Below are positions 46,779 through 53,905 of a stretch of DNA of 64,000 bases, in pieces. The DNA comes from G965115915 sp965115915 (GTDB lineage: Bacteria > Pseudomonadota > Gammaproteobacteria > Eutrophobiales > Eutrophobiaceae), in contig OZ220483.1 in NCBI GenBank assembly GCA_965115915.1, positions 1,984,001 to 2,048,000 on the forward strand, given 5' to 3'. Both the position numbers and the translations under genes were made by a program. Each line of letters starts with the position of its first letter. The stretch's first letter is position 1. The notes under the pieces are model-generated. The model had not been told where the DNA came from. It was given only the letters and a program-made list of their open reading frames with translations, and did no database searches.

Positions 46779-48074
46779 ATGCATCTCCGACCAGACGCTA
46801 CCTTGACGGATGTCCCGGAAATGGCGGAGGCAGCGAATATCATACATAGCTGCGTACACTGCGGGTTTTGCACCGCGCACTGCCCCACCTATCAGCTTCT
46901 GGGCGATGAACTGGATAGCCCGCGTGGGCGAATCTACCTGATACGTGCACTGTTGGAGGGGAAACCGAGCAGCCGAAAGACCATGCAGCACCTGGACCGC
47001 TGTTTGAACTGCCGCGCTTGTGAAACCGCCTGTCCCTCCGGAGTGCGTTATAGCCGCCTGCTGCACATAGGCCAGCAGACTCTGCGCAAACGGTCACGAA
47101 CACACCGTGCGTGGCCGCGCTTTCTGTGCCAAATACTCTCACAGCGACGGTACATCACCACACTGTATGCCGCAGGCAGGGCTCTGCGCCCACTGCTGCC
47201 TCGTGCCTGGCGCGTCCAGATCCCGGTACCACAGCCGGCAGCACCCGCCGCCAGTGTCATGACGAATGCGCAGACTGGCACACGCTCGGTCATCCTTTGT
47301 CAGGGTTGCGTACAGCAGGTCCTGTCGCCGGAGATCAACCAGGCTGCCAGGCTGCTGTTACACCGGCTGGGAGTCCGGACGGAGTCCCCCGTGAAAGAAG
47401 GCTGTTGCGGCGCGCTGCAATACCACTATGGAAGTACCCGGCTGGCGCTGCGGCAGGCACGGCACAACATCGATATCTGGTGGCCACACCTCCAAACGGG
47501 AACCGACATGATCCTGAGCACCGCCAGCGGCTGCGGCCTGATGATCAAGGAATACGGGGAACTGCTCGGAGACGACCCTCGCTACGCCGAACGTGCGGCT
47601 GAAATCAGCGCCCGCACACGGGACATTGCCGAATACTTCGACACTGCAACACTCGCCTGCCTGCAAGAACAACTGGCTGTGCGCCCCTCGTCGCTCAAGC
47701 TGCCACGCCTGGCTTGCCAGTGCCCCTGCACACTGCAACACGGCCAGGACCGGCCGGAACAGATGCCGGTACTGCTGCGGGGACTGGGGTTTGAGTTGAG
47801 TACAATACCTCCCGACGGGCATTGTTGCGGCTCAGCAGGGATCTATTCGCTACTGCATCCGGGCATCGCCCGGCGGCTGGGACAGCGGAAAGTACAACAA
47901 CTGATGTCCGGGCAGCCGGATATCCTCGTTACCGCCAACATTGGTTGTCTGCACCATCTGCGAAAGTACAGCCCGGTCCCGGTTCAGCACTGGCTGAACG
48001 TGGTGGCTGACACCATGGCATCCGTTCCCGCAGACAACCACCACAAACCCGCGGCGGAAGGCAACACGGTGTGA
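46779..48074 (+). CDS. glcF: Glycolate oxidase iron-sulfur subunit GlcF
   Basis: GlcF passes electrons from the flavin subunits toward the quinone pool. The 431-residue protein has two ferredoxin-type [4Fe-4S] motifs, CVHCGFCTAHCP (about 25) and CLNCRACETACP (about 75), and two cysteine-rich CCG-type domains (CQGC...CCGALQYHYG and CPCTL...GHCCGSAGIYSLL). It follows glcE by three bases. The only glyoxylate consumer in the window is malate synthase G at 53906. Confidence 0.95.
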   Translation: MHLRPDATLTDVPEMAEAANIIHSCVHCGFCTAHCPTYQLLGDELDSPRGRIYLIRALLEGKPSSRKTMQHLDRCLNCRACETACPSGVRYSRLLHIGQQTLRKRSRTHRAWPRFLCQILSQRRYITTLYAAGRALRPLLPRAWRVQIPVPQPAAPAASVMTNAQTGTRSVILCQGCVQQVLSPEINQAARLLLHRLGVRTESPVKEGCCGALQYHYGSTRLALRQARHNIDIWWPHLQTGTDMILSTASGCGLMIKEYGELLGDDPRYAERAAEISARTRDIAEYFDTATLACLQEQLAVRPSSLKLPRLACQCPCTLQHGQDRPEQMPVLLRGLGFELSTIPPDGHCCGSAGIYSLLHPGIARRLGQRKVQQLMSGQPDILVTANIGCLHHLRKYSPVPVQHWLNVVADTMASVPADNHHKPAAEGNTV

Positions 48075-48169
48075 GCATGCCACCTCATCAAACCGCGACA
48101 CAGGCTTCCCAAGCATCGGCAAGTGGTCTATGATCCTTCAGCACACGCTCCAGCCATGGGATCATGATT

Positions 48170-48388
48170 ATGCCTAGCGTTACCGAACTACTGATTATCC
48201 TTGTTATCGTCGCGCTACTGTTTGGCACCAAAAAGCTCCGCAGCATGGGAGGGGACCTCGGTGGCGCGGTAAAAGGCTTCCGTTCCGCACTGCAAGAATC
48301 CGAGACGGAAGAAGCCCAAAGGACCGCTGCCGAACAGTCGACGGAGATGGACACCTCCGCTCATGCGCAACAGCAGAGCAAAGACTAA
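48170..48388 (+). CDS. tatA: Twin-arginine translocase subunit TatA
   Basis: TatA forms the pore of the Sec-independent export system for folded proteins. The 72-residue product has one membrane helix (ELLIILVIVALLFGTKKL), the hinge F-G, then an amphipathic helix (RSMGGDLGGAVKGFRSAL) and a Gln/Ser/Glu-rich tail. GGGA lies eight bases before the ATG at 48170; an ATG two codons earlier is the alternative. tatB and tatC follow. Confidence 0.94.
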   Translation: MPSVTELLIILVIVALLFGTKKLRSMGGDLGGAVKGFRSALQESETEEAQRTAAEQSTEMDTSAHAQQQSKD

Positions 48389-48409
48389 CATCGCCGTCAC
48401 GCGCTACTC

Positions 48410-48661
48410 GTGTTCGACGTAGGTTTCTGGGAACTATTACTGCTGGCAAGCGTCGGCCTGCTGGTCATCGGCCCGGACCGTCTCCCTGCCGCACTGGCGC
48501 AACTTGGCCGGCTGCTGGCACATGCACGAAGCACGTTGCGCCTGTTCCAACGGGAACTGGAACAGGCGGCACAACTGGATGAAGGCGCAGACCTGCGTGA
48601 GCGCATGGAGCAACTGGAGCGACTGCGTGAGCAGGCCCCGGAACCACCCTCGAAACGCTAG
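48410..48661 (+). CDS. tatB: Twin-arginine translocase subunit TatB
   Basis: TatB works with TatC as the signal-peptide receptor. The 83-residue product starts at GTG and reads M-FDVGFWELLLLASVGLLVIGPDRLPAAL, with the TatB-typical FDVGFxELLL and GPxRLP, followed by an amphipathic helix. It is shorter than most TatB proteins (about 140), with a reduced charged tail. Confidence 0.93.
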   Translation: MFDVGFWELLLLASVGLLVIGPDRLPAALAQLGRLLAHARSTLRLFQRELEQAAQLDEGADLRERMEQLERLREQAPEPPSKR

Positions 48662-48718
48662 CGGACGAACCGGATACGAAACCCGGGTCCGCTAGCCCTT
48701 GCAACCGACTGTAGCGGG

Positions 48719-49435
48719 ATGATTCCGGCGGAGCAGGATCAACATCGCCCCCTGATTGAACACTTGCGGGAACTGCGTTCCCGGCTGTTAAACTCCCTCG
48801 TCTGCGTGCTGCTGGTATTTCTGTGCCTGCTACCCTTCTCCAGTTCGCTGTACACACTGCTGTCCCGCCCCCTGCTTGAGAAATTGCCACTGTACGGTGG
48901 TGGCATGATCGCAACACAGGTCGCCTCCCCATTTTTCACTCCGTTAAAGCTGTGTTTCTTCTTCGCGGTATTTGTCTGCATGCCATGGATTTTGTATCAG
49001 CTCTGGTGCTTCATTGCCCCCGGCCTGTATCGAAGGGAACAGCGGGCCGCTCTACCCATATTGCTCAGCAGTGTGCTGCTGTTCTACTGCGGCTGTTTAT
49101 TCGCCTATTTCGTGGTGCTGCCACTGATTTTTTCCTTCTTCCTCGCGGTGGTGCCGGAGGGAGTGTCGTTGATGGCCGATATACACCACTACATGAACTT
49201 TGTCATCCTGCTGTTCTTCGCCTTCGGCATCGCCTTTGAAATCCCGATTGCCACGTGGATAGTGATCCGAAGCGGGCTGGCCAGTCGGGAAACACTGCGC
49301 AGAAACCGCGCATGGGTAATCGTCTTCGCCTTCGTCGCCGGCATGCTGCTGACACCCCCGGACGTGCTATCGCAGATACTGCTGGCAATCCCCATCTGGC
49401 TACTGTTCGAGATCGGACTGCTATTGAGCCGCTAG
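48719..49435 (+). CDS. tatC: Twin-arginine translocase subunit TatC
   Basis: TatC binds twin-arginine signal peptides in the inner membrane. The 238-residue protein starts MIPAEQDQHRPLIEHLRELRSRLL, the conserved cytoplasmic N terminus. It has six membrane helices, with FTPLKLCFFFAVFVCMPWILYQLWCFIAPGLYRREQR, FSFFLAVVP, FEIPI and LTPPDVLSQILLAIPIWLLFEIG. The stop lies inside a 16-base palindrome. Confidence 0.97.
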   Translation: MIPAEQDQHRPLIEHLRELRSRLLNSLVCVLLVFLCLLPFSSSLYTLLSRPLLEKLPLYGGGMIATQVASPFFTPLKLCFFFAVFVCMPWILYQLWCFIAPGLYRREQRAALPILLSSVLLFYCGCLFAYFVVLPLIFSFFLAVVPEGVSLMADIHHYMNFVILLFFAFGIAFEIPIATWIVIRSGLASRETLRRNRAWVIVFAFVAGMLLTPPDVLSQILLAIPIWLLFEIGLLLSR

Positions 49436-49441
49436 CGGCTC
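49426..49441. terminator. 16-base palindrome over the tatC stop
   Basis: GAGCCGCTAGCGGCTC is a perfect palindrome spanning the tatC stop, followed nine bases on by a run of six or more A. On the minus strand this is a stem preceded by T, so it is not a textbook plus-strand terminator. Its place between convergent tatC and hisE suggests a role in ending transcription. Confidence 0.35.
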
Positions 49442-49442
49442 G

Positions 49443-49560
49443 CACAGAAAAAACACCCCGCAACGCGGCAAGGCTCGCATACTCATTAGCCCTCACGGCT
49501 CGCCTTTGGCCGCAAACTACGCTCACACAGAAAAACAACACCCCGCAACGCGGCAAGGCT
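49443..49560. repeat. Direct repeat pair between tatC and hisE
   Basis: Two copies of about 33 bases, each with a CACAGAAAAA-type start and then CCCCGCAACGCGGCAAGGCTC, lie at about 49443-49475 and 49525-49560. Each contains a small CCGC-AAC-GCGG hairpin. They fill the convergent spacer. Confidence 0.7.
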
Positions 49561-49574
49561 CACCAGTACACGAC

Positions 49575-49910
49575 TTACTCTTCACCCCTCGAGGAAGCGC
49601 GGCTCGCCTTCTCCTCCAGGCCGCTCCGGTACTGCCGGCGTTGCAGTTCCTCTATCACCTGCTGCAGGCTCAGCTTGTGCCAGCCAAGCAGCACCAGGGT
49701 GTGATACCAGAGGTCGGCCACCTCATGCACCAATTCCTCGCCGCCACCCGCCTTTGCCGCAAGCACCACCTCAATGGCCTCCTCGCCGAACTTTCTGAGT
49801 ATATGGTTTTCCCCCGCCGCAAACAGGCTGGCTGTGTAGGAATGCTCCTCGCCAGCCTCCCTGCGCGCCTTGAGCCGGGCCTCCAGTTGATACAGAAATT
49901 CCTCGCTCAT
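49575..49910 (-). CDS. hisE: Phosphoribosyl-ATP pyrophosphatase
   Basis: HisE hydrolyses phosphoribosyl-ATP to phosphoribosyl-AMP, step two of histidine synthesis. The 111-residue protein has the MazG-like helical pattern SYTASLFAAGENHILRKFGEEAIEVVLAA and ELVHEVADLWYHTLVLL, with the metal-binding E-x-x-E and E-x-x-D pairs. It follows hisI after two bases and is the last gene of the minus-strand his group. Confidence 0.96.
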   Translation of the reverse strand: MSEEFLYQLEARLKARREAGEEHSYTASLFAAGENHILRKFGEEAIEVVLAAKAGGGEELVHEVADLWYHTLVLLGWHKLSLQQVIEELQRRQYRSGLEEKASRASSRGEE

Positions 49911-49912
49911 GG

Positions 49913-50314
49913 TTATTCTCTCCCGGCGGCATCTGGCACCGCGTTGTCGTCGCTGTCAATATCCCGCCACGCCCCGTCACGCCAGTGTCTGAAAAAACAA
50001 CTCTCTTTTCCAGTATGACAGGCGCTGCCACCAACCTGACGGACTCGGATCAGCAATGCGTCAGCATCACAGTCCAGGCGGATCTCCTGAATGTGCTGTA
50101 TGTGACCGGAACTCTCTCCCTTGTGCCACAGGCACTGTCTCGAACGCGACCAGAACACCGTCTGGCCCAGTTCCAGGCTTTGCTTCAAGGACTCCCGATT
50201 CATCCATGCCTGCATCAACACCTTGCCGCTGCTGTGGTCCTGAATGATCGCAGGCACCAACCCTTGCGGATTCCAGCGAAGCTGTTCCAGCCAATCCTCG
50301 GAACGGATACTCAC
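49913..50314 (-). CDS. hisI: Phosphoribosyl-AMP cyclohydrolase
   Basis: HisI opens the purine ring of phosphoribosyl-AMP. The product (133 residues) contains GLVPAIIQDHSSGKVLMQAWMNRE, WSRSRQCLWHKGESSGH, the metal-binding LDCDADALLIRV and GGSACHTGKESCFF. I choose the GTG at 50314, which overlaps the hisF stop (GTGA) and gives a family-like N terminus. A TTG seven codons upstream lies inside hisF. Confidence 0.95.
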   Translation of the reverse strand: MSIRSEDWLEQLRWNPQGLVPAIIQDHSSGKVLMQAWMNRESLKQSLELGQTVFWSRSRQCLWHKGESSGHIQHIQEIRLDCDADALLIRVRQVGGSACHTGKESCFFRHWRDGAWRDIDSDDNAVPDAAGRE

Positions 50315-51069
50315 AGACGCACCGTTATTCCGCAATCCGCCATGTGCCGCTTTGCCTCCCCGATGGTGTATAGTCCAAAATGAAACAGGCTTGCCACCAG
50401 CACGGCATCGGCCTGCCCCTGCATGATGCCATCGACCAGATCCTGCAGACTACCCGCCCCGCCTGAAGCGATCACCGGCACTGGTACCACCGCACTGATT
50501 GCACGTGTGAGTTCCAGGTCGAAACCGTCCCGTGTACCGTCGCGGTCCATACTGGTCAGCAGGATCTCCCCGGCCCCCAACTCGGACACTCGCGCCGCCC
50601 AGGAAATCGCGTCCAGCCCGGTACCACGCCGACCCCCATGGGAAAAGACTTCCCACCTGCCAGGACCGCTCTGACGCGCATCGATCGCGACCACGATGCA
50701 CTGGGAGCCAAAATGCCCGGCGGCATCCGCCACCAGTTCCGGCCTCTCCAGCGCCGCAGTGTTGATGCTCACCTTGTCCGCGCCAGCATCAAGTATCCGG
50801 TGCATATCCTCCAGGCTACGGATGCCTCCGCCCACCGTCAGCGGAATAAAGACCTGTGCGGCAACCTGCTCGATCACATGGATAAGGGTATCACGCCCCT
50901 CGCTGCTGGCGGTAATGTCCAGAAACGCGAGTTCATCCGCCCCTTGCCGGTCATAGCCACGCGCCACCTCGGCCGGGTCTCCCGCATCCTTGATATCAAC
51001 AAAACGTACACCTTTGACGACCCGGCCCGCATCCACGTCGAGACACGGAATGATTCGCTTCGCAACCAT
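50311..51069 (-). CDS. hisF: Imidazole glycerol phosphate synthase subunit HisF
   Basis: HisF is the cyclase subunit that forms imidazole glycerol phosphate and AICAR using ammonia from HisH. The 252-residue TIM barrel starts MVAKRIIPCLDVDAGRVVKGV with the catalytic Asp in CLDVD. VGGGIRS, DKVSINTAAL, VAIDAR, LTSMDRDGT (second catalytic Asp) and VIASGGAG follow. The ATG shares one base with the hisA stop. No hisH is in the window. Confidence 0.97.
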   Translation of the reverse strand: MVAKRIIPCLDVDAGRVVKGVRFVDIKDAGDPAEVARGYDRQGADELAFLDITASSEGRDTLIHVIEQVAAQVFIPLTVGGGIRSLEDMHRILDAGADKVSINTAALERPELVADAAGHFGSQCIVVAIDARQSGPGRWEVFSHGGRRGTGLDAISWAARVSELGAGEILLTSMDRDGTRDGFDLELTRAISAVVPVPVIASGGAGSLQDLVDGIMQGQADAVLVASLFHFGLYTIGEAKRHMADCGITVRL

Positions 51070-51812
51070 CAGGTGATACCGCAAAGTTCGTCCGCAAGGC
51101 ACTGTGCCTCGCTCAGATCCAGTGTGCCGTCATAGAGCGCACGCCCTGTGATGACACCGTAGATGCCCTCCGCCTCCAGTGTGCACAGGGTGCGCACATC
51201 CTCCAGATCACGCACCCCCCCGGAGGCGATCACAGGCACCGACACCTGTCTGCTAATATCCAGCGCCGCCTCGGCATTGACACTGCTGAGCATCCCGTCC
51301 CGGGTAATATCGGTAACAATGAATGCGCTGACCCCATCCTCTGCAAAGCGCCGGGCCATGTCCGCCGCACTGTCCCCGGACAGCCGTAACCAGCCATCGG
51401 TCGCAACCCTGCCCTCCCGGCAGTCCAGTGCCACCAGGATGTGACCGGAGAACTCCGCACAGGCCCTGGTGACAAACTGCGGCGTGGAAACCGCACGGGT
51501 ACCCAGAATAAGGTAACGCGCCCCGGCTTCCAGATAAGACTCCATCGTGGCCTCGTCGCGTATGCCCCCACCCACCTGCACCGGGATATCCGCACAGCGC
51601 TCGACTATGGCACGGATACGCTCCGCATTGACGGGCCTGCCTTGAACGGCACCATCCAGATCCACCACATGCAGGCGACGTGCCCCGGCCTTGAGCCAAC
51701 GCTCGGCAACAACGAGCAGATCATCCGAGTAGACCGTTTGCTGGTCCATCCGTCCCTGGGCAAGACGCACACACTTGCCATCCTTGATGTCGATGGCAGG
51801 TATTAGCAGCAC
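51069..51812 (-). CDS. hisA: ProFAR isomerase HisA
   Basis: HisA isomerises ProFAR to PRFAR. The 247-residue TIM barrel starts MLLIPAIDIKDGKCVRL (catalytic Asp in AIDIKDG) and has VVDLDGA, VQVGGGIRD, LILGTRAV, VALDCREG and VTDITRDGM (second catalytic Asp). It is the first of hisA-F-I-E here. hisB and hisH, usually just upstream, are replaced by a spacer and the repeat array. Confidence 0.97.
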   Translation of the reverse strand: MLLIPAIDIKDGKCVRLAQGRMDQQTVYSDDLLVVAERWLKAGARRLHVVDLDGAVQGRPVNAERIRAIVERCADIPVQVGGGIRDEATMESYLEAGARYLILGTRAVSTPQFVTRACAEFSGHILVALDCREGRVATDGWLRLSGDSAADMARRFAEDGVSAFIVTDITRDGMLSSVNAEAALDISRQVSVPVIASGGVRDLEDVRTLCTLEAEGIYGVITGRALYDGTLDLSEAQCLADELCGIT

Positions 51813-51986
51813 GGTTCAGCCGCCCCCAACGGGCCGCGACACCCATCCCGCCACCGGTACCACCCCAGCCTGGCTCCGGCGCCTTTCATAGACTGCGACT
51901 CAGGACCCCTGTGCACCGACCCGCAGTCCCCCCCTGTACCGACACCTCCCGATTTGTTGGTATTCATGCCATAACGATAACACGGC
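51813..51986. other. Spacer upstream of hisA
   Basis: This C-rich stretch contains a 64-codon open frame (51997-51803, minus) with no recognisable features, which I do not call as a gene. A promoter for hisAFIE is expected here, but no clear boxes were found. Confidence 0.4.
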
Positions 51987-52398
51987 TTGTCGCTCATCCA
52001 TGAGCGACAACGCCGGTTTGTCCGTCATCCGTGAGCGACAACGCCGGTTGTCCGTCATCCGTGAGCGACAACGCCGGTTTGTCCGTCATCCGTGAGCGAC
52101 AACGCCGGTTTGTCCGTCATCCGTGAGCGACAACGCCGGTTGTCCGTCATCCGTGAGCGACAACGCCGGTTGTCCGTCATCCGTGAGCGACAACGCCGGT
52201 TTGTCCGTCATCCGTGAGCGACAACGCCGGTTTGTCCGTCATCCGTGAGCGACAACGCCGGTTTGTCCGTCATCCGTGAGCGACAACGCCGGTTTGTCCG
52301 TCATCCGTGAGCGACAACGCCGGTTTGTCCGTCATCCGTGAGCGACAACGCCGGTTTGTCCGTCATCCGTGAGCGACAACGCCGGTTTGTCCGTCATC
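51987..52398. repeat. Thirteen 30/31-bp tandem repeats
   Basis: The unit reads TTGTCCGTCATCCGTGAGCG and then ACAACGCCGG, with or without one extra T, so units are 30 or 31 bases. There are 13 units back to back, with no unique spacers. The first unit, at the hisA side, is a perfect 11-bp inverted repeat (TTGTCGCTCAT-CC-ATGAGCGACAA). The others carry changes in both arms that reduce the symmetry. The last unit provides the end of the Fic gene. Confidence 0.95.
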
Positions 52399-53577
52399 TT
52401 TGCTTGGCCTGCGTCTCAACAACGCACGCCGTCCATCCTCGGTAAGGCCCCGGATATGTCCATGTCCCTGCCCTCCACGATGTTCAGCAATCTGGGGAAC
52501 AGCCAGCACAGCGGCACGGCGTCCCCGCCCCTTGGAGATGGACTCGAGGATGCCACCTTCGCGCAGAACCTTGAGGATCCGCCGTGCGGTCGGATCCGGA
52601 ATATCCGCTCCGGCAATGAATTCGGTGCTCCTGAAGACTGGTCGGTCGAACATCCAGTCCACCGCACGGATGGCGTATTGGGAATGCGTCATGTCGGTGA
52701 CATCTTTCTTCATCCGATCATACAGGTTGAGAATACCCGTGGTCTTCTCCAGGTTGTCCTCGGCCTGTACTCGCACTGCTTCAAGGAAGAACCGGCACCA
52801 TCCGGTCCAGTCGTCGTCGCGGGACACAGCGAGCAAACCATCGTAATAAGCATCACGCCGCGCCTCGAAATAGGCACTGATGTAGAATACGGGCGCCCGG
52901 ATGAGCTCGCGCTGCCACAGGAACAGCGGCACCAGCATCCGTCCCAGGCGTCCGTTACCGTCCAGAAAAGGGTGCAACGCCTCGAACTCGGCGTGCAGGA
53001 CGGCAAGCTGCACCAGCCGGTCGGGAGCATCTGCGTGGAGCCAATGCTCCCATGCGTTCATGGCGTCGGCAAGTCTGTCCGCTCCGATAGGGACGAATTT
53101 GGCGTCATCCATGCCGCACCCGGGTGGACCAATCCAGTTGGGTACACGCCGGTACGCGCCGGGCGACCGGCCCTCGCCACGCACCCCGGCGAGCAGTACG
53201 GCATGCGCCTCGCGGACAACGCGCTGGGAGAGTGGCAGATTGTCTTGCACAAGCAACTGCTCCGCCCGGCGCATGGCAGCCCGGTAATTGAGCACTTCGT
53301 GGATGTCCTTACCGCGTTCCGGCGAGGCAGGCTCCTGTCCGGCCTCGTATTCCAACACCTCCCCCATAGTGGCCTGCGTGCCTTCAATGCGCGAGGAAAG
53401 AACCGCCTCCCGGGTGCTCAAGGGCGCCAGCAAAACACCGGGGTTCGGGACGGCAGCAAGCATCCCGTCGTAACGCGCCAACGCCGCTGCCGCCGGGCCG
53501 ATGAACGGGATCAGGCGCGGCCAGTCAATGCGGTCGTCGGGCGGGAACTTTCCCTGATGGTAATGGACGGCCGCCAT
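52363..53577 (-). CDS. Fic domain protein (AMP-transferase type, self-inhibited class)
   Basis: Fic enzymes transfer AMP, or other phosphate-linked groups, to hydroxyl side chains of target proteins. The 404-residue protein has the N-terminal Fic_N part with the inhibitory motif SSRIEGT (S-x-x-x-E-G, about 65) before the Fic core, which marks class II. The catalytic loop HPFLDGNGRLGR (about 202) is intact. A C-terminal winged-helix-like segment (ADIPDPTARRILKVLREGGILESISKGRGRR) follows. The last dozen residues (GQTGVVAHG) are encoded by the tandem repeat array. I start at the ATG at 53577. No antitoxin-like partner is adjacent, as expected when inhibition is built in. It may act as a toxin or regulator. 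Confidence 0.93.
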   Translation of the reverse strand: MAAVHYHQGKFPPDDRIDWPRLIPFIGPAAAALARYDGMLAAVPNPGVLLAPLSTREAVLSSRIEGTQATMGEVLEYEAGQEPASPERGKDIHEVLNYRAAMRRAEQLLVQDNLPLSQRVVREAHAVLLAGVRGEGRSPGAYRRVPNWIGPPGCGMDDAKFVPIGADRLADAMNAWEHWLHADAPDRLVQLAVLHAEFEALHPFLDGNGRLGRMLVPLFLWQRELIRAPVFYISAYFEARRDAYYDGLLAVSRDDDWTGWCRFFLEAVRVQAEDNLEKTTGILNLYDRMKKDVTDMTHSQYAIRAVDWMFDRPVFRSTEFIAGADIPDPTARRILKVLREGGILESISKGRGRRAAVLAVPQIAEHRGGQGHGHIRGLTEDGRRALLRRRPSKDDGQTGVVAHG

Positions 53578-53905
53578 CAACCCCGTCCGAGAGAAGCGCC
53601 GGGAATAGGTATGCGTTGCATGTCGTTGCGTCAGGTGCCTTCAGGCTCCAGCCAGTGAAACGGGCCGCCGCATGGCGGAAGCCCCGATCTCGCAAAGCCC
53701 GTATGCATTCTATGCCATCGCAAAGCCGAAGTGTAGCATCCGCGGCCCTTGACACTGGCACACGGCCTGACCACAAACGAGTACGTGCGTGGGAACACAA
53801 ACCCGGTCACCGCCACCCGATACCTCAATCCGTCATGTCAGTCATCCGCTTGCCCGATAGTCTATAATCTACCCCGTTTTGAATTTCCGACCACCTCCGA
53901 TAACC
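53578..53905. other. Divergent fic-glcB spacer
   Basis: There are 328 bases between the divergent starts of fic and glcB. Short open frames exist on both strands, but none resembles a protein I know. The sequence becomes more AT-rich near 53840-53890 (GTCTATAATCTACC, a possible -10 TATAAT at 53863), which would suit a glcB promoter. Confidence 0.45.

Noticed and set aside
51803..51997. 64-codon minus-strand open frame before hisA
   Set aside because: No Shine-Dalgarno, no recognisable protein, and its start is inside the repeat array.
51987..52398. Possible CRISPR array
   Set aside because: Units are contiguous 30/31-bp copies with no unique spacers, and no cas genes are in the window.
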